64,000 nt of DNA from Clavelina lepadiformis (Eukaryota; Chordata; Ascidiacea; Aplousobranchia; Clavelinidae), in assembly GCF_947623445.1 (NCBI RefSeq), contig NC_135242.1:5518001-5582000 (forward strand), written 5' to 3'. How positions within the stretch are numbered: the stretch's first letter is position 1; the number at the start of each line of letters is the position of its first letter. Of this stretch, positions 10,458-20,861 are shown piece by piece. The position numbers and the translations under genes are program-made. A model generated the notes under the pieces. The model was given only the letters and a program-made list of their open reading frames with translations. It was not told the origin of the DNA and made no database searches.

Positions 10458-12620
10458 TCCAAGAAATGTGTGTGAGTTTCCCGCGAAAACAAAAACTTCT
10501 TAGGTTTTAGTTCATACAATTTAAAGATAACAAAATTTAAATTACAAGTAGTCTATTATTTCTTATAAACCTAAGAAAACAAAAATAGATTTCTGCATAA
10601 TCCATATCAGAGTGGAATCGAATAATTAGTAAATAGTTACCAACAGTTTGGATTTGTTAAATGTTGAAAGTTTTATTGCTAAGAGCAATATGAAATACTT
10701 ACAACCCTGCATTGAGATGTGTACAGGAAAGAGTAAACCAAAAACTTGAGAGTAAATAGCCTAACAGTTTTGCTTCAACTTATGTGTTTGTGGTTGGGTG
10801 TGGTTTCTTTCAGCGGCAAAAATTTGCAGGCACGACATATTTTTCTTTTCAATTTAAAGCTAACTAAAGTTGTATTGTACCTTAATCTCTTTGTCTCCTA
10901 AATTACTTCAAACCTTGGTTTAGCACATTTTATTAACTATAGCCTACCGTGTATCAATAATGTTCTGTATGGAAAGCTTGTATTTTTAGATTTACGACGA
11001 AAAAATTAGGACCCATGTTTACCCCACACCAGTATTAAACCTATAATTATTTTCCGCCACAACTAATTCCTATTTTAATAAAGGGAGGATTTCACTAAAA
11101 GCCTGAAACACTGAAGTGAAGAAAATAGGCCTACTGGTTGCGAAACACTGTTTTCAATTTCAGGCTTTTAGCGTGTCCTTAAATGCCAGTTTGGAATGCA
11201 AGTTTTTAGTGCACCGGTATGCGTGAGTGTGCACCAGATGTCCCTGTTTTGGAATTAATTAGCTTACAAAGTAGCTTTTTTGAGGCACTTTGTGCACGAG
11301 ATAGGCCCTAGTTATGTTGTACACAACGCTTTTTTCCAAATGGTCTTACAAGGAGCCGATTCTAAGGCCTCTGGCTTCCACCTGCTTGTGCCACTGTCAA
11401 GTTATAAACCTACCGTTCAACTGTCAAGTGTTGAAACTGAGGGAAGTTCACCGCACTTGCAATGTTTGTATGCATGCTTCTTGTCACATTTTGTGCAAGG
11501 ATTTAATGAATTTATGTCAGAAAGGCTGAAGCTGATATTTACGCCAATAACATAACCATATTTGCTCCATTGCCACGCCGAAAATCTTTGACGTTGAAAT
11601 TGGCAAGTTTGTTAAGTGCGTGGAGTATGAAAATTAATTGCACATATTATGGCTGTTATTTCATTTTGATTTCTCTTCCAAAAACAGCAAACTTTCCAAT
11701 GTGGTCCGGCGTATCATACAAATTTTATACAAATTGTATGTATATCTGTTGGTTATCATTAGTCTATTTTACCAGAAAAAATTGCACTTACAAAGCTAGC
11801 CTATGCTTGGTTTTTCACAAGGTTTTCGTAAACTTAACTGTTAAAACACGGTAACCTAACCCCTGACCAGATTGCATTTTTTGCTTTTTTCGACAAAATC
11901 TTGGGTGCGCAAAAGATCTACGATTGCACTTTAAGTCCACACTCACAGTCTGCGAAGTGATGGTTTTGATGCTTTAGCAAGCTTCTGTCTGCTAAAAAAC
12001 TTGCTATAAATCATGTAAAAGTGCATAAAAACTGCGTCCACAATTGATTAAATGCACTAACTTCAGATAAAGGCACAATTACGTAATCATCAATCATTAA
12101 CGTACCTAAAGTGTGCAATTGAGTATAATTATAATTGCAATTGAGCGTGCTGTTACCTAATTTTGCAGACCAGACCCCTGACAACGTGACTGCAGCTTGA
12201 ATTGAAAGTATCGCAGTTTTTGACGAGAAATCCTGCTTGCAAAGACAAATTTTGACATAATGACATGCACTGAATCCTCATTCCTTTGTATATTTACTAT
12301 AAATTGGTGTTCAAGCAACAGTCTTTTCTTTTTTTATTATAAATCGGCGTGAAGATAAAGTTTGTTGTGCATGTTGATAAAGCTTATCTGTGCAAGTGCC
12401 AGACTTTCCACTAGACGGTACTGCAGAGTATGGCCGTTTTCAGCATGATCTTGTGTGCTGCAAACAATCGAAAATGACAACCGCAGGTGACCCAAAACGG
12501 CTGAAACCACTGTATTAGATATGTGCCTGGCCTATTGAAATAATCTTATCTGTCATACTTACAAGTTGCAAGCACTCAATTTGTTGTTTGACATCTAAGG
12601 TTAAGTTGTTGGCTTTTAGA
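10458..12620. other. Gene-free stretch upstream of the kelch gene
   Basis: Short ORFs here (11280-11555, 11570-11854) show no recognisable domain or splice structure. I see no repeats with defined ends. The region presumably includes the promoter of the kelch gene. A splice-acceptor-like CTTTTAG sits directly before the kelch ATG, so a 5' untranslated exon or a trans-splice site is possible. Confidence 0.4.
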
Positions 12621-13910
12621 ATGGGTAATGAATCATCACAATACGGTAAAAAATTAAAGAACAATATAATAGTAAAGTGGAATAAAGATAAGGAAAAATG
12701 TCCATTTCCTCCAAGGGAAGGTCAAGCTACTGCTGTTATTGGATCTAAATTGTACGTATTTGGAGGTGTCGTCTTTTTAAAAAATGAGAATGGTGGTGGA
12801 GAAGATCTTGAATCGAATGACCTGCTTGTTTATGATGTTCTGACAAGAAAATGGTTCAAAGAACCATGTTATGGAACATGGCCAAGTCCACGTTCTGGGG
12901 CTACAATGACATCTGTTGGGAAATCCTTATATTTGTTTGGCGGACTGAGTCAGTTTTCTGGTTGGATGAATGACTTTTATCGATATGACACGGAGTGTAA
13001 GACCTGGAAATGTATAGATGCAAGTGGTGCTCCAAGTCCTAGAGACAAAGTAATGTGTGCGTCAGTTGGTGAGAAAATTTACATCCATGGTGGGTTCGGT
13101 CCTGCTCAATACCTTAATGTTGATCCCGATGATGTTCTACCAATCGACGATGATGATGGTGAATATGAAGATATGGATGAATTACACGAAGTTAGAAACT
13201 GCCAAGAAGCAGCAAACTTTACATGGTCTGATGAACTGCACGTCTTTTGCACAAGCATGGGAAAATGGTCACATATCAAGCCAAAAGGTCCAAAAATACC
13301 AAGTGCTCGTGCTGCCCATAGTCTCACAGCTGTAAGCAGCAAGGCAGGCAACTGGTTGTATGTGTTTGGAGGCCGAGATATTGACTCAAGGCAAAATGAT
13401 TTGTGGAGATTTAATATAAAAGATTGTGTATGGGACCAATGCCAAGGTCTAGGTTGCCAACCACAACCGCGGTCATTTCATGCTGCAGTGGCAGTAAAAG
13501 GACGTTTAGTTGTACATGGCGGTCGTGCCGTGAATAATCAACATTTTGATGATTTCAACATATTTGATATAGACACTAAGGAATGGCTGCAGCCAGAGAT
13601 GGTTGTTGGTGGTCCTGCTATGGAAGAAAGCATAGAAACTCCTTGTGCAATGGGACTACATACATTATGTGCAGTGGATAACTACCTTATTCTGTTTGGA
13701 GGAAGCTCAGAACTAGATCCTGCAACTGGCACATGTACCAAATACAATAATGACATATTTCGAATAAATATTAATGACATTTTAGAGGGTGGTGCCATAG
13801 CAGAAAATGATTCTTCAGAAAATGATGCAAAACAAACAAATGTTTCACATATGCCTGGCATTTTGAATCTGAAAGCTAAAGTGAAATCAAGTGACCAGAA
13901 TTCAGAATAA
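12621..13910 (+). CDS. Kelch-repeat protein, KLHDC1/2/3-like, single exon
   Basis: A 429-codon uninterrupted frame starts at the first true ATG (12621, Met-Gly-Asn-Glu). The frame is open slightly further upstream but only from TTG. At least five kelch blades are visible, each with a hydrophobic-Gly-Gly core: KLYVFGG, SLYLFGG, KIYIHGG, WLYVFGG, RLVVHGG and YLILFGG, followed by Trp and a Pro-Arg-x-x-His/Gly turn (SPRSGA, SARAAH, QPRSFH). Kelch propellers of the KLHDC1/2/3 type act as substrate-binding adaptors of CUL2-RING ubiquitin ligases. Here the spacing and the SARAAH/VFGGRDIDSRQNDL blade resemble that group, but no BC-box was confirmed at the acidic C-terminus. Blade 3 contains an unusual acidic insert (DDDDGEYEDMDE). 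Lack of introns in an intron-rich region may mean retroposition. The sequence TTTTAG lies just before the ATG. Confidence 0.85.
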   Translation: MGNESSQYGKKLKNNIIVKWNKDKEKCPFPPREGQATAVIGSKLYVFGGVVFLKNENGGGEDLESNDLLVYDVLTRKWFKEPCYGTWPSPRSGATMTSVGKSLYLFGGLSQFSGWMNDFYRYDTECKTWKCIDASGAPSPRDKVMCASVGEKIYIHGGFGPAQYLNVDPDDVLPIDDDDGEYEDMDELHEVRNCQEAANFTWSDELHVFCTSMGKWSHIKPKGPKIPSARAAHSLTAVSSKAGNWLYVFGGRDIDSRQNDLWRFNIKDCVWDQCQGLGCQPQPRSFHAAVAVKGRLVVHGGRAVNNQHFDDFNIFDIDTKEWLQPEMVVGGPAMEESIETPCAMGLHTLCAVDNYLILFGGSSELDPATGTCTKYNNDIFRININDILEGGAIAENDSSENDAKQTNVSHMPGILNLKAKVKSSDQNSE

Positions 13911-14222
13911 AAATTCATCGTAACGTTTTAATTAAGTCAATTGTGTGTATTATATAATTGTTTGTACAGCTTTCAATTGTCATATTTTATGCTCATCAGT
14001 TTTTTCAACTAAAATTGTCTTGTATCATATTTCATTTTTCTGGAGCTGAAGAAGCTGTTTTCAGCTTTGATTATCTCATTATTATTGGGAAAATATTGAC
14101 AAGCCACAATTTTGCAACATCTAATTAAACAGATTGCAACTACATAACACAAAAACCTTTCTCCAGATTACAATTACACGAAAAGTAGTTATAATAACTT
14201 TAAAAATGCAGAAATAGATTTA

Positions 14223-14228
14223 AATAAA
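14223..14228 (+). terminator. Candidate polyadenylation signal (AATAAA) of the kelch gene
   Basis: AATAAA lies 313 bp after the kelch stop codon and is the first canonical hexamer downstream of it. No cDNA evidence is available, so this is position only. Confidence 0.35.
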
Positions 14229-14905
14229 CTTTCTAAATGCCCCTTTTTGTGGTTAGGCTTATTACTTTTTATACAACTTTTATTGTTAGGTAAGCTTTTT
14301 CTGATTGGAGCCCATTCTGAGTAAACTCCCTACCTTTTTGTTTATGCCAATATATATGAATAATTTTTGTGTTTCTAGAAATAGCTTATAGTGAAATGTT
14401 TGTAAACCAGTTTTTATATTTGTAGTGTTAGAAATTGCTACATCTAAAATATTGTATATATTAAAATTTCAATCAGGTATGGCCATGGGTGGTCCCATGT
14501 CTGTTATATTTTCAGGATGACTCATCATATAATATAATCCTATTCTCCATAACTATTAAAATGTTTAAATAATGTTTGTTTCTAATGATTTTGCTTTGTT
14601 TACTGACATGATAGAGAAACGATATATAAATTAACATTACTGTTTTATCTGCAAACTATTATCTGTTGTTGGTCGCTCTTTTGAAGAGATTTCAAACTTT
14701 AAGGTACTTTTTTATTTGATATGTAATTAAATTCATGTTTTTCTTTTCTTGTCTTTCTTTTTCTTTTTTGCAAACTCATGTCATAAACTTATGTAGGAAT
14801 GATTTATGCAACGTGTACATGTGAGCCTTACAGCATCTTTGTTATATTACATAAAGGTAACATAAGGTATTTGCAAAGAAGCAAACTTCTGGCATAAGTA
14901 TCAGC

Positions 14906-17254
14906 ATGTCAAAGGATAGTGAAGAAGATGATGATTTTGGCAACTCAGTGCTTGATGAAGACACACCGCAAAGTGAAATCAGCCAGCATCTCTCAAAGCA
15001 AGTCGATTCTTTTATTTTTAGATTCATTTATATATTCTGCACTTTAAATTTGTTCGAACGTATCAGTTATAATTAAGAAGCTAATCTTGAATAGATTCAT
15101 CGAATATCGCCAGAATCTTTCATTTAGCTAAACCCAAATACAACATTATCATACTTATAAATTTATCGACTTTCGTAAGAAATAATGTTGTAGTTTGAAA
15201 ACTTAAGTAGGGACAACATTCTTTAAACTAAAAGTCATTTACTGGAGGAATTACGTTTTTTAATCGTTGTTTAATAAAAAAATTTCTAGCAGAGCTAATT
15301 GTTTAGAGATTACGTCATGTTGTAAGCCAAATTAGGCTACATATTGATGAAATTTATCACTTGGTTCTGATACAAATAGAATCGTTCGTGTCGACCTTCA
15401 TAAGATTCATGTTTGCACAAACTTGAATAATTTTCTTCTCAACACAGCCCTAGTGATTGACTTAAAAGGAGGTTAAAGAACTCTGTATAATATGGAGGTG
15501 TTAGGCATTTTGACCATTTATGCAATAATCTCTTGGTTAAATATGCGCCTTGAGTCGAAGGCTTAATGCAAAGTTATCTGGCAGATGCTAATACTTAAAA
15601 ACATGGTGTTTGAAAATATCACTCATAGTCATACTTATATATTATATATTGAATATATTGTAGGTAGGCCTATATTTGGTTTGAGACATAAGATTAACTA
15701 CAAGCATGACCCTGGCCTGAACCAACGTTTTGAACGTAATATGAGATATGTTGTTTATTGGATGATTGTGCTTTTTTAGGACAGAGAGACTCAACCTTAG
15801 ACGAAGCTACAGAAAGCTTATTGAAGAAACACAGCAAAATAAAGAAGAACTCATTAAACCTGACAATAATGGATTAATGGAAAATATTGCCAAAGCACAA
15901 GAGCTATTTAAAAAAGGTTCACAGGAAGAATGCTTTCAATAGTAATAAGTTCTATGCGTAATTTTTATATTTTTTGGTATTTCATGCTTTTTGTGTTGTA
16001 GTCAAAGGGCCTACGGAAGGTGCTTTGGATTCTCGCTTCATGTCGCTTGCAGTGTCTTTGGGTGCGCAAAAAACTAGTTTACTGCAAACGGATTTGGTTG
16101 CATTTCAGCCTGATGAATTCATTCAAAAACTGGTAAATCCCTGTCTGTATTTTATTTACCACACTTTTTGTATGAGTATTTCTTGTCAATTCAGTACTAT
16201 AAAAAGTATACTTTCAGGTGTCTATTTTGTTGCAGGTTACTTTTATGGAAGGAAATGTAACGTCTGATAATCCTGAAGATGTCTTCATTCCGGATCGAGG
16301 ATGGGAAATGCTTGGAGAAAATACAACCCAATACTTCACAAGCATTGTACCTGCACTTCATCCACTGTTAGTTTTATTTAACGTCAATCCTAAGTTCCTT
16401 CAATCCTAATGGCAGAGGCTGGGAATTTTTTCTCAGTCTTAGAAATGCATATACTCTAGTAATTACGTGCATTTTGTCAAGAAAAGTTAACTTTGGTCGC
16501 CAAAGCCCTTTACAATGCTTTGTAGGGCTGGCGTTTTTGAAGATGTCGGTCAATCTCGTGGTCCAACTCCATCTAAAGTTCGAAGGTTTAATGAAGAGAC
16601 AAATGCACGAACTCAACTACCACAGCATTTAACAAATTATCGAGCTGATCAGAAGGAAGCAACTCCAGAAGAGATAGAAAGAGTCTTGAAAATAATTAGG
16701 GGATTTTATGCCAGCGACCGTAATTTCAAACTTTTTTTTTGTGTCCTTAACTTTAGGTTTATGTCATTTACTTAATTGGTAAAGTGTGCGTTGTCTTAAG
16801 CTGCACGCAATACTTTACAGCATCACCCTTTGACTACTTTGAGCTTGTAGTCAACCCGCAATCGTTTGGCCACACCATAGAAAACATATTCCATCTTGCT
16901 TTTCTTGTCAAGGATGGTCTGGTCAGAGTGTTTCTTGGTGAGAATGGAATTCCTGTTGTTGAACCTGTAAAAGACGCCGAGGCCCAAAAAAGTAAAAAGA
17001 ATTTAAAGGAAGACGACATTTGCAATCAGGTCGAAAGAAGTAATTTATCGATACAGAGCAAACTAAAACTCGCTCTTTTAGCCCTATTGTCAATTCTCAT
17101 TAATTGTTAAAATCAGTGATCGCGATTGTCATAGGTTATGGTGTCCTTATCGATGGATGAATGGGAAGCGATCATAGACGCGTATCAACTTGCAGGCGCT
17201 GAACCTAGCATACCTGCAGGTGGAGCTCGCGCGTCTAGAAAGAAAGTTAAGTGA
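14906..17254 (+). CDS. NSMCE4A: Non-SMC element 4 (Nse4 kleisin of the SMC5/6 complex)
   Basis: Seven exons join to 336 codons plus stop: 14906-15001, 15787-15916, 16002-16132, 16236-16366, 16526-16719, 16821-17029, 17135-17254. All phases close. The weakest join is exon 1 to exon 2, which uses an AG within GACAGAG. Nse4 is the kleisin that bridges the SMC5 and SMC6 heads with Nse1/Nse3 and acts in nuclear DNA repair. Family features seen are the N-terminal helix LNLRRSYRKLIEE, the EGALDSRFMSLAVSLGAQK helix, the central PSPFDYFELVVNP and TIENIFHLAFLVKDG block (the Nse4 C-terminal winged helix), and the terminal SMDEWEAIIDAYQLA motif. The predicted length is slightly below the ~385 aa of the human protein. 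It lies 1 kb downstream of the kelch gene on the same strand. Confidence 0.93.
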
Positions 17255-17510
17255 ATGGATAACTTCACACTGGATCAGTGTCGATTTCTGGATGTTGGAT
17301 TGAAGTGTTTTTTCTTTCACTGTGATCGTATTTCTACATGAATTATGCGTACAGCTTTGCTGTGGCGATCGTAACTTTTGGCCAAATGGTTTGGTTGAAT
17401 GGTTGTTATGTGAACTAGTGTAAGGAGGTTAGTTGTACGCTTGTGGTGTACACGTCGTCCTTGAGAATCTTGCCACTGTCGACTTTGTTAAACTTCTTTT
17501 TCCGTTTTAC

Positions 17511-17516
17511 AATAAA
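17511..17516 (+). terminator. Candidate polyadenylation signal (AATAAA) of NSMCE4A
   Basis: AATAAA lies 257 bp after the NSMCE4A stop, at the end of a T-rich stretch. It is the first canonical hexamer in the 3' flank. Confidence 0.45.
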
Positions 17517-17529
17517 ATCCTAACAAGTA

Positions 17530-18650
17530 TGCCGTCATGTTACAGATAAATTGTAGTTAATCAACTTCAAAATAGATTGCATCACACAAAATCTTTTGTT
17601 AAAATATTCTTGTTGGAGCCTCTTAATCAAATGTGAAAAAAATCCCAAAAATTTACGCCTACATCTTGGGTAGATGCAACAGTGACGGCCTTCACACTTT
17701 TCTAAGCCGTTGTTTTTGGAAACATTTTGTGCAGTCGCTCGTTTAAGTTAATAACATTACGAAGTTGACCATTGCCGGTCAATGACAAAGGTCATAGACT
17801 CCAGCAGTTCTTAAACTTAGCTTTTGCTGGCTACTTGCAACCAAAGAGATGTGGTCAACATCTGTGCTAAACATTGTCACTCCCGCAGCAAGCTGTTTAG
17901 TTGTAATCCAATTTACCAAGGAACACAGCTTCTGAAGAAGTTGTAGGCTACCACCATGATGATGATTATGGAGTACCTTTCTTTGTAAGCTTTTGCGTTT
18001 TGATCCAGATTACGATTATCAGTTCAGTTATCATTTTTTGCCAATAAAGTTTTATCTGATGTCAAGCAAATGCAATACCGAGATGTACATTGTACACGCA
18101 GTCTCGTGGAGTTGAATTAATCAGACCTCACGACCACAGTGTCTTAGCAGCTATAGAAAACACGTTAACACTCGGCCATTTATGTCTAATTTATCAACTA
18201 GTGCGCACATTGACAATGAAACTTAATTCCTGCTCGAAAACCTTAACATCAACAAACAATCAGTAAAATTTACAACAAGCAGTTGAGTACCCACAGCAAC
18301 CTGCACAATGCATCCACCTGAATTTAAATTCTGATGGTGTTGCTTATTTCTAAAGACACATTTACAGTAATTGATTAAACATATTTTTGTCTTTTTCAAG
18401 GGAAAGGGCTTAGGCTCCTTACTACATTTACAACGGTAAGCAAGCCTTGAATTGTTTAACGCAATTTTCGTCATAAATAATTAAGAGACGATTTTGTGTA
18501 TTTTTGGCAATAACTGCTTAACAACTGCAATTTTGATGTTGTTCTTGACTTTAATCGTTTTTGAAAAGTTAAAGAATAATTGCCCTAATGATAAGAAATT
18601 TAAACAACATGTAAAGGCCCAAAAATTTGTTCCTCTCGTCTTATTGCAAA
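17530..18650. other. Intergenic, nothing recognised
   Basis: The ORFs on either strand at 18223-18730 are short and without recognisable domains. Part of one is the edge of the hAT MITE that follows. Confidence 0.4.
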
Positions 18651-18658
18651 ATCTAGAA

Positions 18659-19146
18659 CAGTGCTCTTCAACCTTTTTGTCAACGCGGAACCCCACATGT
18701 ACTTTCGCGTTTGTCACGGAACCCCACTAACAAAAGTTTAGAAGTTACAAATTGCTTGGTCAGAAAATAAAATATTTCGTTATTACACAAGTCTGTACTC
18801 TCTACTCAGTCTGCTTGTACTTTTGTGATCTGTACATCGGCAACATCCTATGAATGTGATGCAACAATAACGTTCTTGTTAACAGCTAGTGACGCAACAA
18901 TTATATCAATGTTTTATTGGGTTGTTGACTGCACTCAACTTCTTGTTTAACAAACTGGCCTACTTGAAGTATGAATGCGGTACAGTGATCTGAAAAAAAT
19001 CGGAATGACGCATCAAAATGCTGAAGCAAGAAATCAATTTCCCTAAATAAACGAGGAACCCTCGCGGAACTCTGAAAACTCACGGAACCCCACTACATGG
19101 TTCCCGGAACCCTAAGGTTCCGCGGAACCCCTGTTGAAGAGCACTG
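18659..19146. mobile_element. Non-autonomous hAT element (MITE), 488 bp with 8 bp target duplication
   Basis: The left end CAGTGCTCTTCAACC is the reverse complement of the right end, with one difference (GTTGAAGAGCACTG). The element is flanked by a perfect 8 bp direct repeat, ATCTAGAA (18651-18658 and 19147-19154), as hAT transposases make. Subterminal GCGGAACCCC words recur several times near both ends (18690-18725 and 19060-19130) and look like transposase-binding repeats. No transposase frame is present. Confidence 0.9.
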
Positions 19147-19757
19147 ATCTAGAAGACAGCAAAGGCTAAAATCAATCAACCATTTCAATTTTCGTCAAAA
19201 GCGCTTTTGGGGCACAAAAATCGGGCCACTTATTACTGTACCAGCAAGCGCTAATCAACGGGAAAAAGTGACTAAGCCGAAAAAGCTTAAAACGTACTCC
19301 AAAAAATGGGCAATAATCCAGCATAACTATTAGTAATGAAATAATGAGTAAGGCTATAAATCCTAAGTAATACAGTACGTTGTAACGTAGCAATCGTAAT
19401 TCTATGCTTTTCGCAAAGTTTAAATTCTTTTCGTTCTGATGAAGTTAACCCGAATGGGTTAATGAAACGTTAGCAGAAATAAAGCTTTTATTTAAGCCTT
19501 GCATTTCATTTTATTTTTGTTGTGCCTGGTGTCAACTGTAGTATCTCGAATGCCAGATGTGTAACGTTACACTATAATCGTTATTCAACGTGCTTCTTCA
19601 TATAGGCGTAACAAAATGAGCATTTTTAGACCAATGCTTCAAAGAAACCGAAGATTTTGAAATGTGATGGACCTAATTCAACAAGATTATTTGTAAGTTG
19701 AAATTATAGAACCAATGCAAACCTATGAAGTCAAAAGATAGTTGTGTGGTGCTTTAA

Positions 19758-19846
19758 TGGGCCAATGAAGTGTAACGGCAAAAGTTTTTGTATTAACCTG
19801 TATTTGTATGGTCTTTGTTAACGGCCGTTACACTTCATTGGGCCAT
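19758..19846. repeat. Short inverted-repeat hairpin (~89 bp)
   Basis: TGGGCCAATGAAGTGTAACGGC and a near-perfect reverse complement (GCCGTTACACTTCATTGGGC) are separated by about 45 bp. It could be a very small MITE or an excision remnant. No clear target duplication is visible. Confidence 0.65.
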
Positions 19847-20006
19847 GAAAAGCAGGACCGGGTATACAATACAAGAAACAAGTTGGGTGCTAACTGCTAA
19901 CATACTGTAGCTTTATCATCATGAAAGTGCGCTAGATCGGAAAGTTTAGCTAGTCGGCGACTGGTCAATAACGGATGTTGTGCAGTTACTGCAGTTACAC
20001 TGCAGT

Positions 20007-20083
20007 AGTGCGCAACCAGATGACGTCATGAATAGAGTAGCTTGGGTTTAGTATGCAAAGGCATCCTATGGTTGTGCACTTCT
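20007..20083. repeat. Small MITE-like repeat, copy 1
   Basis: The ends GTGCGCAACCA and TGGTTGTGCAC form an inverted repeat. The interior (GATGACGTCA, GTAGCT, GCAAAGGCATCCT) recurs about 80% identically at 53114-53187. A dispersed family of ~77 bp with terminal inverted repeats is the simplest reading. Confidence 0.6.
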
Positions 20084-20861
20084 GCATCAGATGCAAAATG
20101 ACAATAGCCTACTCTGCATGAGCTGATAATGATAACAACATGTATATGAGCCACGGCTGTACAGTAAGCGTGCTGCATTCTTGGTAAGCTTATATATAGA
20201 GGCGATGCCTATACTGTTAGGCCTATAGGCTATGCATCGGATTCCACTCGGCTATCTTTCGATATATTCTATAATTATCCTAAACTATCATCGTTAAGTT
20301 CAGAACGTTTACATTCTTCAATTTAAATTAGATTTAATTCCTTTAACGTGCCTGGTTTTAGTGTTAACAATATCCATTGTTAAGGCTAGGTGGTCAAAAG
20401 AGTCTGTCAGATTGCTAGACTGCAAAGTATGCTGGAAGGTGAGAATGTTCGCCAAACAGCATTTTGCACATTGGTTGTACTTTATTTACTTTATCAGGCG
20501 TAACATATAAGTTATTTAATGTGCTGTCCTCATTAAAATGGCCCTGGTAATGGTAAATGGTAATGGTGGTGGTAATGATAAATGGTCATTGGCATCATTT
20601 ATTTCCATTTTCAATAAAGTTTTACTGATGCTGTTAATTAAATGTTTATTTAATGAAAAAGAAAGCACTTGTTTGTGTAAAGGTTTTTGATTAAATATAT
20701 AAATAAGCCAATGGCAATTTATATATATTCCTTGATAAAATGAAAAATCATTTAAGAGCCAATGAAAACCGGATAATATTTTTGTAATTTAAATTTATTT
20801 TAACAGGTTGCTGGTAAATGATATTGTAGGTTACCAGTCACCTCACAATACATAAATTATA

